Below, one piece after another: positions 35,952 through 43,622 of a stretch of DNA of 64,000 nucleotides. How positions within the stretch are numbered: the stretch's first letter is position 1; each line of letters opens with the position of its first letter. The stretch lies in the NCBI GenBank assembly GCA_012719855.1, contig JAAXZN010000024.1, positions 90,812 to 154,811 on the forward strand, written 5' to 3'. Made by a program: the position numbers and the translations under genes. The notes beneath the pieces were generated by a model. It saw only the letters and a program-made list of their open reading frames with translations, was not told where the DNA came from and did not search any database. The stretch comes from Serratia liquefaciens. GTDB taxonomy: Bacteria > Pseudomonadota > Gammaproteobacteria > Enterobacterales > Enterobacteriaceae.

Positions 35952-37354
35952 ATGCCCCTTTGAATGTGAGCCGTAATATGCAAAATGAAAAACAATCCGT
36001 TGCCAGAAATTCCATGATAGCCAGCGGGCTATTGGCGACCGGGAAATTTATTGCCGGCATTTTTACCGGCAGTATTGGTCTTATTTCTGAAGGGATCCAC
36101 TCTTTTACCGATTTTATCGCCACCAGCATTACCTGGCTGGCGGTGCGCATCAGCGACAAACCTGCTGATGACGACCATCATTTTGGCCACGGCAAGGTCG
36201 AAAACCTGGCGGCGCTGTTTGAAGTGCTGTTGCTGCTGGGCGCCGCGGGCTGGATTGTTTACGAGGCCGGCAAAAGCTTGCTCGGGGAGGCGCATGAAAT
36301 CGTCGCCGCCCCGGTGGTGATTGCGGTGCTGTTGATCTCTATTGGGGTCGATTTTTTCCGCGTCAGGGCGTTGAACCGCGTGGCAAAGGCTACCGACAGC
36401 GCGGCGCTGGAGGCTGATGCGCTACATTTCTTTTCCGATATGCTGGCTTCCGCCGTGGTGCTGTTGGGCATGGTGTTCGTTATGTTGGGCTTCAACCGCG
36501 CAGATGCCATCGCGGCGTTGATCGTCGCCTGCTTTATCGTCATCGCGGCGCTGAAATTGGGTAAACGTTCATTCGATTCGCTGATGGATACTGCGCCTGC
36601 CGGCGCCAAGGAAGAGATCGGCGCCTTGCTTGATACCTTCCCGGCCATTCTGGCTACCGAGAATATTCGCATCCGCAACGCCGGTGCCATGCTGTTCATT
36701 GAAGTTACCGTCGCCGTGTGCCGCACGTTGCCGCTGGAACGCATCAACGCGCTGAAAAAGTCTATTGCTGAACGTCTGGAACAGCAGTACGCCAATGCCG
36801 AGGCTACGGTGATTGCCAACCCGCAAACCCGCAGCGATGAAGACATGGCGACGCGCATTCGGGTGATCGCCGCCAACCACGGGGCGGTGGTGCAAAATTT
36901 GGCGCTGCAGCAATTGCCTGAACGCATGTCGATCAGCCTGGATCTGGCGGTGCCGGCCAGTGCCAGCGTGGCGCAAGCGCACGATATCGCCAGTGAGATT
37001 GAAACCTTGCTGCGAGAGGCGATTGGCGAGAAGACTGAAATCGAAACCCATCTGGAGCCCCAGACGCACCACTGGATTGCCAGCGAAGATGTTGCGCCGG
37101 ACGAATTGACCCACATTCGCCAGATCTTGCAGGCAGCGGTGGAAAACGGTGAGATGGTGCAGGACGTACACAACATTCGCGCGCGCAAAACCGCGGATGG
37201 CATTATCGTCAATTTTCATTGTCGGGTTTCTCCGGCGGCCTCCATTGTGTCGGCTCACGCGGCGGTGGACAGCATCGAACGCCAGCTACGCGCACTGTAT
37301 CCCACGGTTACGCGGGCAGTCGGGCATGTAGAACCTATCAAGCCCGGCGTCTAA
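35948..37354 (+). CDS. Cation diffusion facilitator (CDF) transporter with extended C-terminus
   Basis: 468 residues. The six-helix CDF core covers about residues 20-215, with the metal motifs HSFTD in helix 2 and HFFSD in helix 5 (both HxxxD) and the HHFGHGKVENLAAL loop. The rest, about 250 residues, is much longer than the single 90-residue cytoplasmic domain of ordinary CDF proteins and looks like two successive dimerisation-type domains (one around 220-295, another around 300-460). The start overlaps the stop of the 59-codon gene. CDF proteins export divalent cations for protons. The HxxxD pairs favour zinc or a related ion, but the neighbourhood points to magnesium stress. Confidence 0.85.
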   Translation: MNAPLNVSRNMQNEKQSVARNSMIASGLLATGKFIAGIFTGSIGLISEGIHSFTDFIATSITWLAVRISDKPADDDHHFGHGKVENLAALFEVLLLLGAAGWIVYEAGKSLLGEAHEIVAAPVVIAVLLISIGVDFFRVRALNRVAKATDSAALEADALHFFSDMLASAVVLLGMVFVMLGFNRADAIAALIVACFIVIAALKLGKRSFDSLMDTAPAGAKEEIGALLDTFPAILATENIRIRNAGAMLFIEVTVAVCRTLPLERINALKKSIAERLEQQYANAEATVIANPQTRSDEDMATRIRVIAANHGAVVQNLALQQLPERMSISLDLAVPASASVAQAHDIASEIETLLREAIGEKTEIETHLEPQTHHWIASEDVAPDELTHIRQILQAAVENGEMVQDVHNIRARKTADGIIVNFHCRVSPAASIVSAHAAVDSIERQLRALYPTVTRAVGHVEPIKPGV

Positions 37355-37442
37355 GTTCACAGGGTGGCCCGTCGTGCGGCCACCCGATCCCAACTTCTTT
37401 CATGCAATACGGATGAAACCGGATGGATTCGTTCGCTTGTTT

Positions 37443-37483
37443 CCTTAGTTTATTTACTTTACTGTAAAGTAAATAAACTAAGG
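37443..37483. promoter_or_regulatory. 41-bp near-perfect palindrome, candidate operator of the RND pump gene
   Basis: CCTTAGTTTATTTACTTTAC (37443-37462) and its exact reverse complement (37464-37483) are separated by one T. It is AT-rich, has no adjacent T-run and lies 19 bases before a small ORF and 100 bases before the RND gene. A TetR gene directly follows the pump gene and is the likely ligand-binding partner; the centre TTTACTTTACTGTAAAGT resembles TetR-type sites. Confidence 0.65.
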
Positions 37484-37501
37484 CGAGTCGCGAGGATCCC
37501 A

Positions 37502-37579
37502 ATGAAAATCGACCCAAAGACAGCGGGCCATCTGTGCATATCGATGTGCCATATCCCCTTCATTCAGACAGGAGGGTAA
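37502..37579 (+). CDS. 25-codon ORF coupled to the RND pump gene
   Basis: ATG at 37502 with GAGGA five bases upstream; TAA at 37577-37579 lies three bases before the pump ATG, and the last codons contain the pump ribosome site (AGGAGG). This layout suggests a leader peptide or translational coupling. The peptide (MKIDPKTAGHLCISMCHIPF at its start) has no recognised family. It may instead be a chance ORF. Confidence 0.4.
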   Translation: MKIDPKTAGHLCISMCHIPFIQTGG

Positions 37580-37582
37580 GCG

Positions 37583-40500
37583 ATGCTGGCGCATTTCTTT
37601 GTATTTCGACCGGTATTCGCCGCCGTGTTGGCTATTTTCATTATGGCGGCGGGTGTTTTGGCATTGCTGACGCTGCCGGTGGAGCAGTATCCGGATATTG
37701 CTCCGCCCGGCGTTACCGTTACCGCCAACTATCCTGGGGCCGCGGCCAAAACGGTAGAGGACAGCGTGACTCAGGTGATCGAACAGCAAATCAAGGGGAT
37801 CGATGGCCTGCTGTACTTCTCCTCGCCCAGCAGTTCTGCCGGGCAGGCGCGCATCAGCCTGAGTTTCGACCAGCAGACCGATCCGGATATCGCCCAGGTT
37901 CAGGTACAAAATGCGGTTAATCAGGCTAACTCGCGGCTGCCGCAGGAAGTACAACAGCAGGGCATTACCGTCACCAAGTCTCAGGGAGATAGCCTGATGG
38001 TGGTGGCGCTGTACGATACCAGTGGGCGTATGGACAACGTTGATATCAACGACTTTCTGGTCAGTTCACTGCAGGATCCGCTGAGCAGGGTCGACGGCGT
38101 GGGCGAAACGACGGTATTCGGCGCGCAATATGCGATGCGCATTTGGCTGGATCCTTTACGCTTGACCAGTTACGGCCTGATGCCGTCCGACGTTCAGGCG
38201 GCGGTAGAGGCGCAAAATGCCCAGGTGACCAGCGGCGAGCTGGGGTCTCTGCCGACAGAGCCCGGCCAGGCCATGAATGCGACCGTCACCGCGCAGTCGA
38301 GACTGCAAACGCCCGAGCAGTTCAGCAACATCATTTTACGCACCAACACCGACGGTTCCGCCGTGTATTTACGGGATGTCGCTCGGGTGGAAATTGGTGC
38401 AGAGAATTATCAGAACCAAACCCGGCTGAATGGTTACCCGGCGGCCGGGATTTCCATTCAGTTGGCCTCGGGCGCAAACGCGCTGGCGGTGGCGGAAAGT
38501 GTGCGGGCTGAGGTTGAACGCATGAGCCCCCAGTTTCCCGCCGGATTAAAAGTGGCTTACCCACGCGACAGCACGCCCTTTGTCACGGTGTCCATTGAGG
38601 GCGTGGTGCAGACGCTGATCGAGGCCATTATCCTGGTGGTGGTGGTGATGTATCTGTTCTTGCAGAACTGGCGAGCCACGCTGATCCCGGCGATCACCGT
38701 ACCGGTGGTGCTGTTGGGGACCTTCGGCATTTTGGCGCTGCTGGGCTACAGCATCAATACCCTGACGTTATTTGCCATGGTGTTAGCTATCGGTCTGTTG
38801 GTGGATGACGCGATAGTGGTGGTCGAAAACGTGGAAAGGGTCATGGAGGAGGAAGGATTGCCCCCTCAGGAGGCAACGCTGCGCTCGATGGGTGAGATCA
38901 ACAGCGCGCTGATTGGCATCGCTCTGGTGCTGTCCGCGGTGTTTATTCCGATGGCGTTTTTGGGCGGGTCGACCGGCATTATTTATCGTCAGTTTTCCAT
39001 CACTATCGTTTCATCCATGGTGCTGTCCGTACTGGTGGCATTGACGCTGACGCCGGCATTATGCGCCGGTTTGCTTCGCCCAAGCGGTCACGGCAAACGG
39101 GGATGGTTTTTCACCCGCTTTAACCACACGGTTGATCGCAGTCAGCAGGGTTACAGCCGTTGGCTGACGCATATTCTGGCGCGCAAAGGGTTTTATAGCC
39201 TGGTCGCGCTGCTGATTACCGGCCTGATGGCATGGCAATATATCCGCATGCCAACGGGTTTTTTACCGGTAGAGGATCAGGGGTCAGTCATGGTGCAGTT
39301 CTCCATGCCGCCCGGCACCCCAATGGCGAAAACCCAGGAAGCCGCCGACGCCATTGCCAACTACTTTATGACCGAAGAAAAAAAAAACCTGAGCGTGATC
39401 TTTATGGTGGTCGGTCGCAACAATGCCGGCAGCGGGCAGAATGTCGGTATGGCATTTGCGGAGTTAAAAAATTGGGATTTGCGCGACGGCAGTGAAAATA
39501 CGGCGCAGGCGATCATTGCTCGCGCCAATCAGCACTTTAAAGGCAGCCGTGATGTGCAAGTCAACGTACTGTCACCGCCGGCGGTACGTGGCCTGGGGCA
39601 GTCCAGCGGTTTTGAGCTCTGGCTGCAGGATCAAAGCAATGCCGGTCACGATGCATTGCAGTTGGCGCAGCAGCAGGTGATTGCCGCGGCGAACGATGAC
39701 CCATTATTGACGGCGGTGCGGGTAAACGGTCTGGAAGACAAAGCGCAGCTTCAGGTGGATATCGATCAGCAGAAGGCCAGTGCGCAAGGGCTACAGCAGT
39801 CGGACATTAACGACACGCTGTCTGCTGCCTGGGGCGGGGCTTACATTAATGATTTTATCGACCGCGGCCGGGTGAAGCGCGTTTACATGCAGGGGGATTC
39901 CTCCTCGCGCTCGGCACCTGATGACATCAATCAGTGGTTCGTTCGCGGCAGCAGCGGCAGCATGGCTTCATTTGCGAGCTTCGCTACCACACGCTGGCTT
40001 TCCGGGCCGCAAATGCTGCAACGCTTTAACGGACTTTCGGCGACGCAGCTGCAAGGGGCGGCGGTGCTGGGCGAAAGTTCGGGTACGGCGATGACCCAGA
40101 TGCAAAACATTATCCAGGACGTCGCCGGGTTTGGCCTTGAGTGGAGCGGGTTGTCCTACCAGGAACAGGTGGCCGCGGGGCAAACGTTGTGGGTGTATCT
40201 GGCCTCCGTGCTGTTTATTTTTCTGTGCCTGGCGGCACTGTATGAAAGCTGGGCAATCCCCCTCGCGGTGATGCTGATTATTCCCTTGGGCATTGTGGGT
40301 GCGGTGGTCGCTACGCGGCTGGCCGGTTACGAAAACGACATTTATTTCCAGGTCGGTATGCTGACCACGATCGGCCTCTCCGCCAAAAACGCCATCCTGA
40401 TCATTGAATTTGCCGAGTCGCAGATGAAGTCAGGGCAAGCCCTGTTGGCGGCGACTTTGGAGGGGGCGCGTCTGCGTTTGCGACCGATTGTGATGACGTC

Positions 40501-40687
40501 GCTGGCCTTCGTCGCCGGGGTGATCCCGCTGGCACTTTCGGTGGGGGCCGGAGCCTCCAGCCGACGTGAGATAGGGATTGCGGTGATCGGCGGCATGATT
40601 TCTGGCACACTGTTGGCCTTGTTATTTGTACCGCTGTTTTTTGTGCTGGTGAAACAAGGGCTGGCACGATTAAAAAGCAAAAAATAA
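37583..40687 (+). CDS. RND-family multidrug efflux transporter (HAE1, AcrB/MexB-like)
   Basis: 1034 residues, full length for the family. The first membrane helix (VFRPVFAAVLAIFIMAAGVLALLTLPVEQYPDIAPP), a large porter loop, the essential acidic pair in GLLVDDAIVVVENVE near residue 400, and the C-terminal half repeat are all present. It pumps hydrophobic drugs or metabolites from the periplasm through a tripartite system. No membrane fusion protein or outer-membrane channel gene adjoins it, so it must borrow partners encoded elsewhere (for example AcrA/TolC-like). A TetR gene follows 41 bases downstream, and a 41-bp palindrome precedes it. Confidence 0.92.
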   Translation: MLAHFFVFRPVFAAVLAIFIMAAGVLALLTLPVEQYPDIAPPGVTVTANYPGAAAKTVEDSVTQVIEQQIKGIDGLLYFSSPSSSAGQARISLSFDQQTDPDIAQVQVQNAVNQANSRLPQEVQQQGITVTKSQGDSLMVVALYDTSGRMDNVDINDFLVSSLQDPLSRVDGVGETTVFGAQYAMRIWLDPLRLTSYGLMPSDVQAAVEAQNAQVTSGELGSLPTEPGQAMNATVTAQSRLQTPEQFSNIILRTNTDGSAVYLRDVARVEIGAENYQNQTRLNGYPAAGISIQLASGANALAVAESVRAEVERMSPQFPAGLKVAYPRDSTPFVTVSIEGVVQTLIEAIILVVVVMYLFLQNWRATLIPAITVPVVLLGTFGILALLGYSINTLTLFAMVLAIGLLVDDAIVVVENVERVMEEEGLPPQEATLRSMGEINSALIGIALVLSAVFIPMAFLGGSTGIIYRQFSITIVSSMVLSVLVALTLTPALCAGLLRPSGHGKRGWFFTRFNHTVDRSQQGYSRWLTHILARKGFYSLVALLITGLMAWQYIRMPTGFLPVEDQGSVMVQFSMPPGTPMAKTQEAADAIANYFMTEEKKNLSVIFMVVGRNNAGSGQNVGMAFAELKNWDLRDGSENTAQAIIARANQHFKGSRDVQVNVLSPPAVRGLGQSSGFELWLQDQSNAGHDALQLAQQQVIAAANDDPLLTAVRVNGLEDKAQLQVDIDQQKASAQGLQQSDINDTLSAAWGGAYINDFIDRGRVKRVYMQGDSSSRSAPDDINQWFVRGSSGSMASFASFATTRWLSGPQMLQRFNGLSATQLQGAAVLGESSGTAMTQMQNIIQDVAGFGLEWSGLSYQEQVAAGQTLWVYLASVLFIFLCLAALYESWAIPLAVMLIIPLGIVGAVVATRLAGYENDIYFQVGMLTTIGLSAKNAILIIEFAESQMKSGQALLAATLEGARLRLRPIVMTSLAFVAGVIPLALSVGAGASSRREIGIAVIGGMISGTLLALLFVPLFFVLVKQGLARLKSKK

Positions 40688-40728
40688 TCCTTTCGACATG
40701 ATCTTTGCTTGGCAGGAGTAAATTCACC

Positions 40729-41376
40729 ATGAATAACCGGCAACCGGGGCGTCCGATGAAGGCCAAACCGCGTATTTTGGCCACTGCCAGCGAGCTGTTT
40801 CTGACTCAGGGATTGGACATTTCGCTGGATATGATTGCCACCGAGGCCGGAACCACCAGGCAAACGCTGTACAACCATTTCCCGGGGAAAGATGCGCTGG
40901 TACTGGAGACCTTCAGCTACATGAAGGAGATGATGCAGCCGCCGCTGAATGCCATTATGGCCGGAGATACGCAGGATCTTACGCTGGTGCTGGGGCGTTT
41001 CGCTGCGGTGGTGCAGGATCATTTTTACCAAAAGAAAAACATTCATTTCCAGCGGCTGTTGATCCAACTGTTGCAGCAACGGCCGGAATTGTACGCCACG
41101 CTGCAACAGCGCGAGTCCGGGCGGGTGCTGCAGGGACTGGTCGCCTTATTGCAGCGTGCGCAGCAACGAGGGCAACTGACGCTGGGCAATGTCGAATTGC
41201 AGGCACAGGCCTTCTTGGGTGCGGTGATGGGGTATGGGCTTCCGGCTGCGCTGTTGTCTGACGAACTGCCGGACAAAGCCGAGTTGCAACAGCTGGCCGA
41301 CGTCGCTGTGGCTCTTTTTCTGCGTGGTTGGGGCTATCACAATGAAGTGCCAACAGAGAATGACAGCGCCCGGTGA
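40729..41376 (+). CDS. TetR/AcrR-family repressor of the RND pump
   Basis: 215 residues from the ATG at 40729, which follows AGGAG; an upstream TTG only adds a few non-family residues. The helix-turn-helix region is MKAKPRILATASELFLTQGLDISLDMIATEAGTTRQTLYNHFPGKDALVLETF (about 10-62), followed by a helical ligand domain. It is co-directional with the pump gene and starts 41 bases after it, so the pump and its likely repressor are probably in one transcript controlled from the palindrome at 37443-37483. Confidence 0.86.
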   Translation: MNNRQPGRPMKAKPRILATASELFLTQGLDISLDMIATEAGTTRQTLYNHFPGKDALVLETFSYMKEMMQPPLNAIMAGDTQDLTLVLGRFAAVVQDHFYQKKNIHFQRLLIQLLQQRPELYATLQQRESGRVLQGLVALLQRAQQRGQLTLGNVELQAQAFLGAVMGYGLPAALLSDELPDKAELQQLADVAVALFLRGWGYHNEVPTENDSAR

Positions 41377-41397
41377 GGCCTCTGATTCAGGCAGATT

Positions 41398-41419
41398 AAA
41401 AGGCCGCCCGCAGGCGGCC
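41398..41419 (-). terminator. Terminator of the ABC-F gene
   Basis: On the minus strand GGCCGCC, loop TGCG, and GGCGGCC (41419-41402) are followed by TTTT and an AT-rich stretch. It lies nine bases after the ABC-F stop codon and could also serve the convergent TetR gene. Confidence 0.75.
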
Positions 41420-41427
41420 CGTAAAGG

Positions 41428-43155
41428 TTAGTCCAAATTTAACTGTGCGGTAAGGCTTGCGATTTCACTTAGCCATTGCTGCTGCAGCTGCACTTTTTGA
41501 TGCTTGGGTTTACGCGCCAGATCTTCTTGCAGTTTGCTTTCCAGTTCAAACAGCGCGGCCAACAGCCGCTCCTCGTCCGCATGCTGCAAGTCGCGACTGG
41601 CAGGCTGCTCGGGCGAGGTGGTCATTGGCGTGGCCTCCGGCGCTTGTGCCAATCGGTCGTAGACCGGCTCCAGATCCTGCCACTCTTCCAGCCGTTGCTG
41701 GTCAATCAACCAGAAGCGGTTACAGCTATTTTCGATCAGCATTCGGTCGTGGGTGACCAGCATCACTGCGCCTTCAAACTGACGCAGGGTCTCGGCCAGC
41801 TCCTCTTTGCCTTCCATATCCAGGTGGTTGGTCGGCTCGTCGAGCAATAACAGAGAGTAGTTGGCCAGCGTCAGCCCGACAAACAGCAGGCGCGAACGCT
41901 CGCCGCCGCTCAGGGTGCTGATGCGTTGCTGATGGCGCAGGTAAGGGAATCCGGCACCGATCAGCGCCATTTTCCGCTGTTCCTCGGTCAGCGGCGCGAA
42001 ATGCGACAGCGCCTCGCTCAGCGTGTCGTTGTCACGTAGTTGCTGCAGGCTCTGATCGTAATAGCCGATACGGACTCGCGGGTGGAACACGGCTTCTCGA
42101 TGGCTTGCATCCTGATACTCACGCCACAGATGATGTAGCAGCGAAGATTTGCCACAGCCGTTACGCCCGACGATGGCGATGCGATCCCCGCTTTTGACCC
42201 GCAACGATGCCAGCCTGAACAGAACCGGAGCCTCCGCCGCCGGGCGCACGTCCAGCTGCGGCAAGGCCAGCAGGCGATCGGCATCCAGTGCCTCGCCCTT
42301 TAACCTGAGCCGCCATTGGCTGCCTGCGCTCAGCGTGGTTTGCTCTTCTTTCAGCCGATCAACGCGTTTTTCCATTTGTTTGGCCTTGCGAGCCAGGTCT
42401 TCGTTATCGTAAACCCGGCCCCACACGGCCAGCCGCTGGGCGCTTTTCGCCACCCGGTCGATCTCTTTCTGTTCCGCCTGACGGCGATGTGCATCCGCCT
42501 CATCCTGTTCCTCCAGCGCCTTGCGTGCGGCGGTACAAGGCAGGCGAAAAAACTGCAGGGTCTTATCGCGCAGGATCCAGGTGCAGTTGGTGACCTGATC
42601 CAACAGGTGACGATCGTGGGATACCAGCACAAAGCTGCCGGACCAGTTTTGCAGAAATCGCTCCAGCCACAGCAGCGTGGGCAAGTCCAGGTGATTGCTC
42701 GGCTCATCCAGCAGCAGCAGGTCAGGTTGGCGAATCAACGCGCGCGCTAACAGCAAGCGCGTATGCTGACCGCCGCTCAGTGTGCCCGCGGTCAGCGTCC
42801 ATGACTCAGGCGCAAAGCCCAGGCTGCTTAGCAGCACCTCGCCTTGCCAGCTTTCACTGACACGTTGATTTTCGGGTAAGCGCGCCAATACCGCATCAAG
42901 CAGGCTGCAGTCATGCAGCGCTTCGGGCAGGTGTTGTTCTACCCGCGCCATCAGACACTGGTTGGAAGGGGTTACGCTGCCGGCGCTGGCGGGCAGATCG
43001 CCACTGAGGATTTTAAGCAGGGTGCTTTTACCGCAGCCGTTGTGGCCGATTAAACCAATGCGATCGCCTTTCTTCAGGCTGAAGGAAACCTCAACAAGCA
43101 GAGGGCCGAAATTGTTGTCGTAGCCGACAGATAATGCAGAAAGTAGTGTGCTCAT
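41428..43155 (-). CDS. ABC-F family ATPase
   Basis: 575 residues, soluble, two ABC domains and no membrane segment. Walker A GHNGCGKST (37-45) and GRNGCGKSS, signatures LSGGQ and LSGGE, and Walker B LLLLDEPSNHLDL and LLLLDEPTNHLDM are visible, with the inter-domain linker of charged helices (about 215-290) that defines ABC-F. The C-terminal coiled coil, after about 490, is also seen. ABC-F proteins act on the ribosome E site, either as housekeeping factors (EttA, Uup, YbiT, YheS) or as antibiotic-protection proteins. It does not read as one of the four housekeeping types. A leader peptide ORF and switching hairpins lie upstream, as in antibiotic-inducible ABC-F genes. Confidence 0.88.
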   Translation of the reverse strand: MSTLLSALSVGYDNNFGPLLVEVSFSLKKGDRIGLIGHNGCGKSTLLKILSGDLPASAGSVTPSNQCLMARVEQHLPEALHDCSLLDAVLARLPENQRVSESWQGEVLLSSLGFAPESWTLTAGTLSGGQHTRLLLARALIRQPDLLLLDEPSNHLDLPTLLWLERFLQNWSGSFVLVSHDRHLLDQVTNCTWILRDKTLQFFRLPCTAARKALEEQDEADAHRRQAEQKEIDRVAKSAQRLAVWGRVYDNEDLARKAKQMEKRVDRLKEEQTTLSAGSQWRLRLKGEALDADRLLALPQLDVRPAAEAPVLFRLASLRVKSGDRIAIVGRNGCGKSSLLHHLWREYQDASHREAVFHPRVRIGYYDQSLQQLRDNDTLSEALSHFAPLTEEQRKMALIGAGFPYLRHQQRISTLSGGERSRLLFVGLTLANYSLLLLDEPTNHLDMEGKEELAETLRQFEGAVMLVTHDRMLIENSCNRFWLIDQQRLEEWQDLEPVYDRLAQAPEATPMTTSPEQPASRDLQHADEERLLAALFELESKLQEDLARKPKHQKVQLQQQWLSEIASLTAQLNLD

Positions 43156-43156
43156 T

Positions 43157-43301
43157 GCTTACTCAAGAGTTACAGGCATGCGTATGCCTATCGTCAAACA
43201 TCGCTGACGACAACCCGGTAAGCCGGAGGGAAGGGACTTAAATTTTAGTAAGCTTCGCTCAAGCCTGGGTTATCGCAGCACGATACCGGTAATGCTTGAG
43301 C
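43157..43301 (-). promoter_or_regulatory. Candidate attenuator between leader peptide and ABC-F gene
   Basis: In transcript order, arm 1 GCTCAAGC (43301-43294, inside the leader ORF) can pair with arm 2 GCTTGAGC (43264-43257) or with CTTGAG (43167-43162). Arm 3 GCTTACT (43253-43247) can pair with arm 4 AGTAAGC (43163-43157), which ends one base before the ABC-F ATG and covers its weak ribosome site (GAGTAAG). Two extra hairpins lie between (43175-43188 and 43192-43209). A ribosome held in the leader would decide which pairs form. Confidence 0.6.
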
Positions 43302-43353
43302 AGCGGCAATTACTATAGAAGTGTGAGTAAAAAAACAATTCACACATCGGCAT
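43270..43353 (-). CDS. 27-residue leader peptide upstream of the ABC-F gene
   Basis: ATG at 43353 with a perfect AGGAGG (43365-43360) six bases upstream; TAA at 43272-43270. The peptide begins MPMCELFFYSHFYSNC, has three cysteines, is rich in aromatic residues, and ends ITGIVLR. It ends 115 bases before the ABC-F start codon. The excellent ribosome site, the short length and the overlap with hairpin arm 1 mark it as a regulatory leader peptide rather than a functional protein. It is too short for ordinary gene finding. Confidence 0.7.
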   Translation of the reverse strand: MPMCELFFYSHFYSNCRCSSITGIVLR

Positions 43354-43578
43354 AGTAATCCTCCTTTTATAACGTTGGTTGATGAATGAGCTGAGTATAG
43401 GGAGCTTTGCCGGGTTGCGCTACTGCGAATTAATCAGCTTTTCAGCACCGTAACCGATGAAAACGCGCCGTGAGGATAGCGGTTGGCCTGAATGCAAGAA
43501 TAATCGTGCTGAATGGGAGTAATACTGATATTTAAGCGGAGATTAAGCAGTTATCATAATCTCAGTTTATGATTAGCC

Positions 43579-43606
43579 AGGCGGGTCGGTGACTACCGGT
43601 CCGCCT
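43579..43606 (+). promoter_or_regulatory. Stable hairpin directly before the mechanosensitive channel gene
   Basis: AGGCGG pairs with CCGCCT and CGGT with ACCG around loop GACT (43579-43606), joined by two G-T pairs, giving a 12-base stem. It is followed by GTTTCG and lies 17 bases before the ATG at 43623. It may be a 5' untranslated element or a terminator. The rest of 43366-43578 shows nothing I can name. Confidence 0.4.
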
Positions 43607-43622
43607 GTTTCGTCTGTCTATC

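Noticed and set aside
43382..43453. 23-codon ORF (MNELSIG...) on the plus strand before the mechanosensitive channel gene
   Set aside because: No ribosome site and no sign of conservation; it overlaps the likely promoter of the ABC-F leader on the other strand.
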